Origin: Notospermus geniculatus
Lineage: Eukaryota; Nemertea; Pilidiophora; Heteronemertea; Lineidae
Direction of reading: 5' to 3'
NCBI GenBank assembly: GCA_002633025.1
Contig: NMRB01000007.1
Span: 1-64,000, forward strand
DNA length: 64,000 nt
This document shows, piece by piece, positions 50,780 through 61,665 of the stretch. Each line of letters opens with the position of its first letter. The stretch's first letter is position 1. The notes under the pieces were generated by a model that saw only the letters and a program-made list of their open reading frames with translations, had not been told where the DNA came from and made no database searches. A program made the position numbers and the translations under genes.

Positions 50780-53230
50780 ACTTTTGCATTTGGACTGGCT
50801 CTTTCAATAACTGTTTGATCAATCAATGTTGGTTTTGAGCAGGCTTGGAGATCATGCAAAATGCTAATATTCCTTAATGTTCTTGTGTGAGAAAAACAAT
50901 TTGCCTGGCCTCGCGGCCAACAGAAACAGGTCACTCCCTGGTAGAGGTGGTCAGACAAGTGTTAAGTTTAAGTAGGACACAAATAGCACAGTGACTAAAG
51001 CCTGTGTTATGTATTTAGATCAACAGGTTTTTACAGAGTGTTCTATATCACTGAATGTATTTGAACAGCAAGGCCTACAGCTGTGGGGCCTCACCAGCCA
51101 TGCCAGCACTGTTCTAAAACTCTGCGTTTTTGAAAGGGTTAATCATCAGGACAAAGTACACTTCTGTGAAAGGGGCTGTTCACTTTAGGGTCAATTTTAC
51201 AAAATCCCAAGAACCAAATTTTTGGCCTATTGGCCTGAGTAGACTCTCCAGTGGAGGCTTGTGCAGTCAGGCGTGAGGGGAGTATGACATAAGCAAGAAA
51301 GAGGCCAGGGCAATGTAATTCTTAGATTTATATTGTACAATTGAGCCTTAAGTGAACAGCCCCTTGGAAACAGGTCAAAAGAATGAAAGGTCCCTAAACC
51401 CTATCAACTACGTAAGTTGGCCCTATTCATTGGAAAGCCGGAGCACCTACGTGTGAGGGTTTCCGTATCAGTTGTTACATTTTTTTTGTTTCTCATGAAA
51501 TTGCCAGGCATTGAACACGTTGAAAGGGTTAACTATCCAGGAATGGGAATGTTTGAAAAACCAAGGTGCAGCTGCACGATTACATGTACCGGTAATTCAT
51601 GAAGTGTGAGAGAAAAAACTTAGTCAATAATCATTATGTGAATTCATAGAGAAAATGGACGATATTTTGGGAAATTGGTGAAACAGAAAAAATGTAATGA
51701 TACTTGAATCATGAATGTGTTGTCATGTGACCAGCAGGCATACTGGGTAAACGCTTCAACAAATATTCACTGCAGGTGTTTTGGCTATAAAGGCCAGGTG
51801 GTCTGGACGAATCAAATATAGATGTGATGGAACCTTGAGTCATGCGTGATGAGGTAATGCCAGCGTGGATGAACCCATTCCATGTCATTCTGTTCTTGAT
51901 GCCCATCTCTCAAGTCTCATCGCCAACATCAATGGGGCAGGCCGAGCACTTACACACACCAACAACTGCCAATCTTGTTATGGGCCTACTCCTTCCTATG
52001 ATCGAAAATATGGCCCCAACTGCAGACTCACCACCTTTCCACTGAACAGCCTCATAAAACAATGTAGCCTACCAATATTTATGTTCCATTCAGGGCTGCC
52101 AAATGCTTGTGGTAACCATATACAAGACAGCAACAACTGAAAGGATCATCTTGCCCTGCAAGTGTTTCATTCCAGTCACTCCTCGCTTACTCCGAAGGGA
52201 GCGGAGTCAGAGGGCAAAGTGACCCTAGGCTTTGATTTGTCAAGATGGAAAGGACTGTCTCTGCCCAGTCCTCGTGGAGGGAAATCATTTTACAAACTGA
52301 TTATTTTAACAGTGGTTGGACGATATAAACTGTGTCTCAAATATCTGCCATTTTTCTCTTCCATTAGTTTTGGGTGTTGGTGTAGCTCAGGTAGGCTCGG
52401 CCTAGGCTATGGCAGTTTCGCTAGTTTCATAACAAGGCATAATTAGTCTATCAAAATGTCTCCCCACCATCTATAAAACACATTAGCCATTACAAATCAT
52501 TTCAGTTGAAGCCGAGGCCGCGTTTGTGATACCTCGTCTCCAGACAGACCAGACTTCGTTAATCAACTGAAAGCCGTGTTGACTGGTGGTAGAGGGTTAA
52601 AACACATTAGTGGGGGATGCACGGCAAGAGATTTTGTCTGATCTCATTTCCATCTAATCAATATGCCAAGTACAGCTTTCTCAGGAGATGAAATATTGCT
52701 GATGTGGCGGCTGCACTTCTACGTGACTCATACGAAAACAACTCGGTCAGATCAATGCTATATTTACCATGGCACGTGTGGCATTAACCCTTTCAGGCTC
52801 AGTGTTAAACCTGTGCACAATTTTCATTTAAACTGCAGACTGGTGGATACTTGTTGGACTTGCAGCCCAATGGGCTAGATCAGCAATTTCATGGTTGACG
52901 GCTGTGAATTTTTGGTATTCCCAACTGGCCATTCAGACCCCACGACTCCATGAGAATGAAATTCAAATATGGCCTCAGCCTCTGGCATTACACGCAAAGA
53001 CGAGAAGCCGCAGAAAATTAGGTGATCTTTCAGATGATGATATACCAAGGAGATGGATGTTACGTCGCCTAGCAACGGCTTTATTCGGAACTGGCAGCTT
53101 GCCAATGCAAGATTCATAGCCATAAATGGTGCGTCTCTTGGTTCCTTTTTCCCCTCGTAGAATGAAGACGGAACTCTTTCAGATCTATTCAACTCCCTGG
53201 AGGTAAAGTATTGACTGACGATAAAGGAAC
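50780..53230. other. No gene recognised
   Basis: Only short frames without splice context or conserved motifs. Confidence 0.5.
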
Positions 53231-53545
53231 TTAAAAACAACACCTCAAAATAGGACGACATGAAGAAACTAAACATGTACAGGTACCAGTACCTCAATGC
53301 TGTGAGAAGAAACAAGATTCACTCTTTAGGTCCTATTGAATCGGACTCTTTGCCAAGATATGCGGAGCCTCCCTTAAGGCACCTCGTCATGTGAGTGTTT
53401 TCTTGTGGGCATTGGCTCTCAGTGGGGACCTCCAGGCAGTCGTTTGTGTCATTGGTCTAGGAAGCCGTAAACCAACCCACAATGGTAAGTATTGCCCATT
53501 GAGAGCCAACTCAAGCAAGAAAACTTCTGTGGAGGAGCACATTTA

Positions 53546-53738
53546 GTGAACACCTCTGCCAGGAGGACACCTCTCTGTCTGATGAAGAGAGGACAGAACA
53601 GTTTAGTCCTGATGACTTACCGGTAAACTTTTTCATTTTGACCTCTGTAATCAGGACACAGGTGTCTCTCCATTGAATTGAAAGGACAGCATTTGTCAGA
53701 CTACTAGTAAATCACATCCTTACAGAGAGGTTTCATGG
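53546..53738. mobile_element. Pogo-type MITE, copy in the first duplicate
   Basis: ACACCTCTGCCAGGAGGACA near the left end and GAGAGGTTTCATG followed by TA at the right end. Confidence 0.55.
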
Positions 53739-53742
53739 TACT

Positions 53743-53888
53743 TTACTTGTATTCATGATCTGTGACAGTGTGTGACATGCTGATAAACTTTTTGGTAGGA
53801 TTTCTCAATATCTTGGTCAGCCCAGAGAGACAGCTTCTCCTTGTTTGACTTTGAGCAAATGACGCTTGTTTTCCAACCCTCTCTTGGC
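53743..53888 (-). pseudogene. Frame-altered copy of the terminal exon
   Basis: Equivalent to 55498-55619 but with 14 extra bases (GCAAATGACGCTTGT region, 53860-53876). The frame changes after QERVG and ends at 53743-53745. Either this copy is broken or the other has a deletion. Confidence 0.35.
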
Positions 53889-54441
53889 CTGCTGCCCAAA
53901 CAGAACGAAGGAAAGGTTAGAGATATATGATCCTGAACACACAGAACCACGAACAAGACATTTACATTGATTAGCTGTACAAGAACGCCAGCTGTTTATG
54001 ACCGATAATTCACCGAATATCCAAGCATAAGACGGAAAAACATGGACAGATAACATCAACTCTCATGTTGTGTATAGAGCTGCATCTGCTCCGAGAGTAT
54101 ACAGACACGGGATGCGTCTACAAGCGAATTAATTTCATTTTCGCCCCCGCCCATCAATACTGATGCCGATGGGAAAAAATTATATTAGACTGCACTTTGT
54201 ATGCAGCTGGGGAAATTGCGACTAAATTGAACGATAGTGTCTTTCATTGAACACAGTCGTGATGTGAGTAACGTACTCGGTAGTTAACGCGTTCTTTCTG
54301 AAATTGGACGAAATGACATCACTGCCTCATTAGCAGAGAGGCTGCATCTGATGAAGCACAGTTATATCACCAGGATGAGGTGAACACGGTGAAGGTTCGA
54401 AGTAAAAGTCTGCAACATAGACAGCGCTGCGAGTTGCTTAC

Positions 54442-54602
54442 CTCCGTGAGTAAAACCCATCAGGAACTTTCTCCGGTATCCACTAAATAACAAGAAATAT
54501 CCGACTGCTTCTTCTGAATCTGAACCGACTTTGCTACTCAAGATACTCCAGACCACTTCACTTGAATTCAGTATTTCACCAGGATTGTAACGTTCTTGGC
54601 AT
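54442..54602 (-). CDS. Possible internal exon, unknown product (first copy)
   Basis: Same exon as 56171-56331, differing at few bases (one is Ser for Gly in ILSSKVG/ILSGKVG). Splice signals intact. Confidence 0.4.
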
Positions 54603-54815
54603 CTGAAAGATAGAAAGAGATAAGGTTATAATCAATCAGAACCACGGTTCTTCCTTTCTGCAGTGCTCCTTACGCACTCTTCAGCTCAAGTCACTGAAGT
54701 ATGTGACTACAGGAAGTTGCAATTTGGTTGATTTTCACTGGGATTTTCATGAAAAGTGACTGATCTTTTTTGAAATCATGGGGGACCCTGTTCCTGTGCA
54801 AATGAATCACTGGCN

Positions 54816-54994
54816 AGATAGTTTTTACCATGGGGTACCTGTACACCAAATTTCAAGTTTGTAACCCAAGCGGTTTAGAAACGTGCCACCCCTGTTAACG
54901 ACGACGGACGACGGACGACGCCGGACGACACCGGACGACGACGGACGACGGACAACACACCATGGGAGAAGCTCACCTCACAGAGGTGAGCTAA
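54816..54994. mobile_element. Dispersed repeat with GGACGACG run and AGCTCACC hairpin
   Basis: CCAAATTTCAAGTTTGTAAC leads to a GACGACGGACGACGG run and then the hairpin AGCTCACC...GGTGAGCT. Same family as 10254-10560, in opposite orientation. Confidence 0.55.
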
Positions 54995-55284
54995 AAACGA
55001 CACCTCAAAATAGGACGACATGAAGAAACTAAACATGTACAGGTACCAGTACCTCAATGCTGTCAGAAGAAACAAGATTCACTCTTTAGGTCCTATTGAA
55101 TCGGACTCTTTGCCAAGATATGTGGAGCCTCCCTTAAGGCACCTCGTCATGTGAGTGTTTTCTTGTGCGAATTGGCTCTCAATGGGGCAGTCGTTTGTGT
55201 CATTGGTCTAGGAAACCGTAAACCAACCCACAATGGTAAGTATTGCCCATTGAGAGCCAACTCAAGCAAGAAAACTTCTGTGGA

Positions 55285-55483
55285 GGAGCACATTTAGTGA
55301 ACACCTCTGCCAGGAGGACACCTCTCTGTCTGATGAAGAGAAGACAGAACAGTTTAGTCCTGATGACTTAAACTTTTTCATTTTGACCTCTGTAATCAGG
55401 ACACAGGTGTCTCTCCATTGAATTGAAAGGACAGCATTTGTCAGACTAAATCATATCCCTACAGAGAGGTTTCATGGTACCGG
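55285..55483. mobile_element. Pogo-type MITE, copy in the second duplicate
   Basis: Orthologous to the element at 53546, so it predates the duplication (or the allelic split). Internal GACCTCTGTAATCAGGACAC. Confidence 0.55.
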
Positions 55484-55497
55484 TACTTTACTTGTAT

Positions 55498-55619
55498 TCA
55501 TGATCTGTGACAGTGTGTGACATGCTGATAAACTTTTTGGTAGGATTTCTCAATATCTTGGTCAGCCCAGAGAGACAGCTTCTCCTTGTTTGACTTTGAG
55601 TATCCAACCCTCTCTTGGC
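55498..55619 (-). CDS. Possible terminal exon, unknown product (second copy)
   Basis: After an acceptor CTGTTTGGGCAGCAG the phase-1 frame reads QERVGYSKSNKEKLSLWADQ and on to a stop at 55498-55500. It fits directly behind the exon at 56171-56331, which ends in phase 1. Looks protein-like, but no family recognised and no further exons found upstream. Confidence 0.35.
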
Positions 55620-56170
55620 CTGCTGCCCAAACAGAACGAAGGAAAGGTTAGAGATATGATCCTGAACACACAGAACCACGAACAAGACATTTACATTGAT
55701 TAGCTGTACAAGAACGCCAGCTGTTTATGACCGATAATTCACCGAATATCCAAGCATAAGATGGAAAAACATGGACAGATAACATCAACTCTCATGTTGT
55801 GTATAGAGCTGCATCTGCTCCGAGAGTATACAGACACGGGATGCGTCTACAAGCGAATTAATTTCATTTTCGCCCCCGCCCATCAATACTGATGCCGATG
55901 GGAAAAAATTATATTAGACTGCACTTTGTATGCAGCTGGGGAAATTGCGACTAAATTGAACGATAGTGTCTTTCATTGAACACAGTCGTGATGTGAGTAA
56001 CGTACTCGGTAGTTAACGCGTTCTTTCTGAAATTGGACGAAATGACATCATTGCCTCATTAGCAGAGAGGCTGCATCTGATGAAGCACAGTTATATCACC
56101 AGGATGAGGTGAACACGGTGAAGGTTCGAAGTAAAAGTCTGCAACACAGACAGCGCTGCGAGTTGCTTAC

Positions 56171-56331
56171 CTCCGTGAGTAAAACCCATCAGGAACTTTC
56201 TCCGGTATCCACTAAATAACAAGAAATATCCGACTGCTTCTTCTGAATCTGAACCGACTTTGCCACTCAAGATACTCCAGACCACTTCACTTGAATTCAG
56301 TATTTCACCAGGATTGTAACGTTCTTGGCAT
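56171..56331 (-). CDS. Possible internal exon, unknown product (second copy)
   Basis: Minus-strand acceptor CTATCTTTCAG and donor CGGAG|GTAAGC flank 161 bases open in one frame: CQERYNPGEILNSSEVVWSI, then SEEAVGYFLLFSGYRRKFL and MGFTHGG. Phase 2 in, phase 1 out. Confidence 0.4.
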
Positions 56332-56816
56332 CTGAAAGATAGAAAGAGATAAGGTTATAATCAATCAGAACCACTCTTCTTTTCTGCAGTGCTCCTTACG
56401 CACTCTTCAGCTCAAGTCACTGAAGTATGTGACTACAGGAAGATGCAATTTGGTTGATTTTCACTGGGATTTTCATGAAAAGTGACTGATCTTTTTTGAA
56501 ATCATGGGGGACCCTGTTCCTGTGCAAATGAATCACTGGCGCTGGTTTTTCACTGCTGTCTGCAGGCAAGAGCAAATGTCAGGCCTATTCATCGATTCAC
56601 ATTTCATAATCAAAGATGACGAATGTTCTAGTCTTATTTTCAACAATGGCTACGTATTTTTATTTCATTTCATCTTCAATGTATGCTGAAATTCATTGAA
56701 TTTCAAGCAATCAAGAACTTAGTACCCCTCACTACAACAGTACAAGTGTCCAGATAGATTCAGATATTCAGTGTTAGGCTGCCTGCCACTTTCAGACACT
56801 TGTTAGTGTGGGTGTT

Positions 56817-56905
56817 ACTGTTAGTTTCCCACACCATCATGTTTTTTGTTACTCTTAGTTTCCCACACCATACTGTTAGTTTCCCACACCATCATGTTTT
56901 TATCC
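56817..56905. repeat. Short tandem repeat
   Basis: Three units of GTTAGTTTCCCACACCATCA with variable tails. Confidence 0.75.
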
Positions 56906-57399
56906 AAGCCACTCGCCCTCTCAATGATAATTTCATCATATCTACATTCACATCACCATTATTTGGAGGTCATTCTGTTGACATCACCAACAGAAGCTCT
57001 TCAAATACAGCAACATGAACCATAAAGGAAGTACTTCAGACAATGAAGAAGCAAGTCAAGATATGAATGAACATGCCAAATATTTAGGGAGAGGCCGCAG
57101 GTAAAGAATCACATTGTCCAGGTAAAGAACTTAGAACGGTGTCACTCTCGAATTACGCAGTTCCGTGAAGGAACTGCCAAATAAGTGTGAAGGGCACAAT
57201 GAGTCGAAGCGGACAAAACATGGGGGCTATGGGGTAGGCCTAATTTTGTTTTATGAACATCGAATGGTGAAATATGGCAAGATAGAACAGAGCCACTTCA
57301 GCCTCAGCTCTGAGACGGTGTATTTTACTTCGTGAAGGCTGGCCAAGGAATGAATAGCAGGCCTTGGGACCGGTGGTACCAGTGTCTGCTTCATTGAGG

Positions 57400-57690
57400 G
57401 GGAGGGGTAGGCCTACCAGTACGTGCTTGGGGGAGGATTAAGCCTGCTACCAGTACATATTTGATTGAGGGGACACGGAGGGGAGGCCTACCAGTACATG
57501 CTTGATTGAGGGGTAAGGTGGAGGCCTACCAGAAACTGCTTGATTTAGGGGAGGGGTGGGCCTATCAGTAACTGCTTGATTGGGGGAGGGGTAGGCCTAC
57601 CAGTAGGAGGATTAGGCCTACCAGTAGGCAGTACATATTTTGATTGAGGGGAGGAGAGGCCTACCAGTAACTGCTTGATTGTGGGGGAGG
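57400..57690. repeat. Minisatellite rich in AGGCCTACC
   Basis: Six to seven imperfect units of 40-50 bases based on GGCCTACCAGTAACTGCTTG and ATTGAGGGGAGG. Confidence 0.85.
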
Positions 57691-59471
57691 TAAGTTCTAA
57701 AAGAAAGAAGAACACTAAAGTTGATTGCTTGTGCCATTTCTTACAAGCCTGATAAATTCACACGAAGAAAAGGCCAAGGGCATAGGATCATGGGAAAAAT
57801 CCAACCATTCAGAAGTTCCGGGAAAGCATTCCAACACAGTCAAAACAGCTCAGAGAAACAAACAGGTAAAGGGCAAATATAAAGCACTTCACCTTAATTC
57901 TATGTGAGGCTCAAGTCCAAGGCGAATCAGGGGTACACTTTTTACTTTCATTCGACAGATCAAGCTGGTTTTATGAAGAACAAACAGTCGGTCTATGGTT
58001 TAGGCCTAGTGCAAGTAAACACAGAGATGATCCGAACAGACAAAACCTTCACTCTGTCCCCAAAGAACACCACAGGATTGGGGATGTCACAAGAAATCAG
58101 ATGAGTCACATTTGAGCAAAAAACTGACTTCTGTAATTGGTTTCATTTAGAGACACGATGCATGCACAGAGACCTGTCTACATCAAAACAGCTCGCAGCT
58201 CACCATCATGGTTCTAACCAGGTCACCGCCATATTTGACAATTATGTCCACAGATGAAAGTTCAACATATGTAGGACAGGGTAGCTTTATTTATAGCTTG
58301 TTTAACCTTCCATACAGTCCAAGGATAGAATGACAAAAAATTATGACTGCAATTGTTTCAATTAATGTTGTCAATCATTCAGAAGGCCAAGATAATTCAA
58401 TATCATCAAGGCGGACACTCAAAGGTGCTGAGTTTTTTCCTGCGAGGTTGCACACGATTGAAACCAATGAATGACACAAATGACTGCCCACAGTTTTCTA
58501 TGGCCGAGTCGCCCATTTTGAATCCAAGCCAATGGCTTCCCTCTGCAAGTAGAATTCCAACATGTTGTCCGCAGAAACTGGGATACGAGTTTTTGACCTT
58601 GAATGTTTGTGTGGTCATGTAACACCAACATCAATACCACGTGATTAATCACCTTCGCACAATCAATGTAATGAACCATTGGCAATAAGCAAACAATAAA
58701 TTCATTACACTGACAAAGTATATTGATTACCTGATGCAAAAATTGTTATTTGTTTTTCACCAATATTCATAATACCGTGACTATCGTGACAATGGTTCAT
58801 GCAGTGCAGTCCCACAGGCCAAAACATTATTGACATGACACGAGTGCGAACCAAAAATAACATTCAGCACAGATTCAATTGGAAATCAAATCATCTTCTT
58901 TCACTCTTTGAGTCACAAGGTGCACCATTTTTCTTACAGAATACTGGGAATATAAGCCTATTTTTCAACCCAGAACTGTACGTACATGTACGAACTGTAT
59001 TATGAAAATCATCAATAAAGACCCCGATACACTTCTTAAAATCTGGAAGACCTCTTATCTGGGCTATCGTACAAATCCTCACACAGACAAACCAGACCAT
59101 CAAAACTACAGCAGTGCTGAACACAGCTAAAGCCATACCCCATGGTATTGGACTTCTACGTCTATCTACTGCCTACATTCCTTATTTACATGCAACACAA
59201 CAACCCCATCAATCCCCGAAGGTTACATTATGCCGTTGCCATGGAAACACCGTCCAAATGGATGAATACATCAGTAAATTATTCCTGGCTGGTAGTGAAG
59301 GGGATTATTGTGATGAAGAGATGCATTTTTAGCGTCTTTTTAAAACTAGAAATGGGAAGAAAGGAGAATTATTTATCTTGGGAGAACTCGGAGGAGAAGC
59401 CAGTCAGGTGAACATGAGAAGTCTGAGATATGGTGAATCAAAGTGGGGAATGCGGAATCTCATCCAACTCT

Positions 59472-60642
59472 GAAGGATTGGAAGCTCGAGGTTTCCAACA
59501 TTTTATTCCAAAGAAATACAGGCAGAAGTGAAGGTTGACTAGCTCAACGATCCTGATGTTACTAGCAGTTCTCGCTCCCCATGTCACCACACACAAAGTG
59601 TTAGTTTGCAGTGACAGGAGTGAGCATTTTAACCCTCTACAGTCAAGATTCTGGTAAGAAATTTTCAGAGTTGGACACTGATCGGTAAACCAATGTTCTG
59701 TACAGAATGCACTGGCGACCAGAAGCCAGGTCAAGCATGACTCAGAACAGTTGATTTTCTGTCGACCTGTGATCAACATGACTCTCTAAGGCTTCCCTTA
59801 CATAGAAGTATTCGGTATACGAAAACGCGGGATAACAAAGGCATTCCGAGGATTCACCACCGTGAAGCCATTGTTAACCGGCATTTTCGTATACCGTATA
59901 CTTCCATGTAAAGGAAGCCTAAGGGTTAAGAACCCTCACATACCTCCAAATGATCTAAAGGTTGCGATTTACACACACACCTTCTATTCTTTTGGCCTGC
60001 CGGTACTCTCCAGAGGCAGTGCTTATACTACAGTACATGCTTAGAAAAGGGTTAAATGTACTTGACACTGACAAACACATTTGCTGGCAGTTGTCCAACC
60101 ATTACACTAAAGGCAGTTGTATACATAATGGAAATTGTACTGACTGAAAGGTGTAACTTTACATACATGCCACATGCATAATGTATGGGACAAGTGGGCC
60201 CACCAGATAAATGAAACAAAATAGGACAAGTCAAGCTTTTCACAAAACATGACCCAATTCTTGACAGGCCATGACGTGGCACAGGACAAATACCTTTGTC
60301 AATATGGTCTGTGAAGTCCTTGATTACAATTTACATGTATTCGGTCATGTCACCACCAAGAGAATGATACCAGATGAAAGATATGGCCTACTGTGTTGTG
60401 GGTGTGGCTCTCATTTATCATGTCATGACAATGAGATGGCCAGGGAGAATCTGAATAGTCACAATGAACCACAGCGGGACTGCACATTTTTAGAATAAGA
60501 ATGGGGATTGTAAAAGCCTTTTTTCTATCGAGTCATGATAGTATCATCAATTTCATGAAGACTGCCGTCCCCCACAATGATTTTATTGGTATAGCAAGAG
60601 TTGACAGTCATGTTTAGGTTCTGAGGAAAATCATATACAGAA
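59472..60642. repeat. First copy of a ~1.1 kb head-to-tail duplication
   Basis: Runs from GAAGGATTGGAAGCTCG to ATCATATACAGAA, immediately followed by N and the second copy. It carries the MITE at 59790-59919, which the second copy lacks. Confidence 0.93.
59790..59919. mobile_element. PIF/Harbinger-like MITE with TAA target duplication
   Basis: 130 bases with ~37-base inverted ends starting GGCTTCC(C/T)TTACAT and continuing through CGGTATACGAAAA. TAA flanks both sides (59787-59789, 59920-59922). The empty site in the other copy reads CTCTCTGAGGG at 60961. A three-base T-A-rich target is typical of PIF/Harbinger. Confidence 0.85.
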
Positions 60643-60643
60643 N

Positions 60644-61665
60644 GAAGGATTGGATGCTCGAGGTTTCCATTCCAAAGAAAGACAGGCAAATTAAGTGAAG
60701 GTTGACTAGTTCAACGATCCTGACGGTATTTAGCAGTTCTCGCTCCCCTCCTCACCGCACACAAAATGTTAGTTTGCAGTGTGACAGAAGGAGTGAGCAT
60801 TTTAGCCCTCTACAGTCAAGATTCTGGTAAGAAATTTTCAGAGTTGGACACTGATTGGTAAACCAATGTTCTGTACAGAATGCACTGGCGACCAGAAGCC
60901 AGGTCAAGCATGACTCAGAAGCGGTTGATTTTCTGTCGACCTGCGATCAACATGACTCTCTGAGGGTTAAGAACCCCTCACATACCTCCAGATGGTTGTG
61001 ATTTACACTCACACCTATTCTTTAGGCCTGCCGGTACTCTCCAGAGGCAGTGCTTATACTACAGTACATGCTTAGAAAATGTACTTGACACTGACAAACA
61101 CATTTGCTGGCAGTTGTCCAACCATTACACTAAAGGCAGTCATAAACATAATGGAAATTGTACTGACTGAAAGGTGTAACTTTACATACATGCCACATGC
61201 ATAATGTATGGGACAAGTGGGCCCACTAGATAAATGAAACAAAATAGGACAAGTCAAGCTTTTCACAAAACATGACCCAATTCTTGACAGGCCATGACGT
61301 GGCACAGGACAAATACCTTTGTCAATATGGTCTGTGAAGTCCTTGATTACAATTTACATGTATTCGGTCATGTCACCACCAAGAGAATGATACCAGATGA
61401 AAGATATGGCCTACTGTGTTGTGGGTGTGGCTCTCATTTATCATGTCATGACAATGAGATGGCCAGGGAGAATCTGAATAGTCACAATGAACCACTGCGG
61501 GACTGCACATTTTTAGAATAAGAATGGGGATTGTAAAAGCCTTTTTTCTATCGAGTCATGATAGTATCATCAATTTCATGAAGATTGCCGTCCCCCACAA
61601 TGATTTTATTGGTATAGCAAGAGTTGACAGTCATGTTTAGGTTCTGAGGAAAATCATATACAGAA
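60644..61665. repeat. Second copy of the ~1.1 kb duplication
   Basis: Starts GAAGGATTGGATGCTCG directly after the N at 60643 and ends ATCATATACAGAA at 61665. Short frames on both strands are shared by the two copies but show no gene-like features. Confidence 0.93.

Larger units (their letters stand above)
53231..54814. repeat. First copy of a ~1.6 kb tandem duplication
   Basis: Starts AACACCTCAAAATAGGACG and ends AATGAATCACTGGC right before the N at 54815. It matches 54990-56540 with small indels. Confidence 0.92.
54990..56540. repeat. Second copy of the ~1.6 kb tandem duplication
   Basis: Same order and orientation as 53231-54814. The two are separated by a 175-base dispersed repeat with a GACGACGG run (54816-54994). 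Confidence 0.92.

Noticed and set aside
58406-58618. Minus-strand frame containing SYPSFCGQHVGILLAEGSH
   Set aside because: No clear acceptor or donor, no family match and odd composition; could be chance.
58891-59136. Minus-strand frame with a hydrophobic start (ALAVFSTAVVLMVWF)
   Set aside because: Looks like a signal or membrane segment, but there is no supporting promoter, splice signal or conserved continuation.
60052-61521. Pairs of ~75-codon frames shared at 60.1-60.5 and 61.1-61.5 kb
   Set aside because: They are shared only because the DNA is duplicated; no independent sign of coding.
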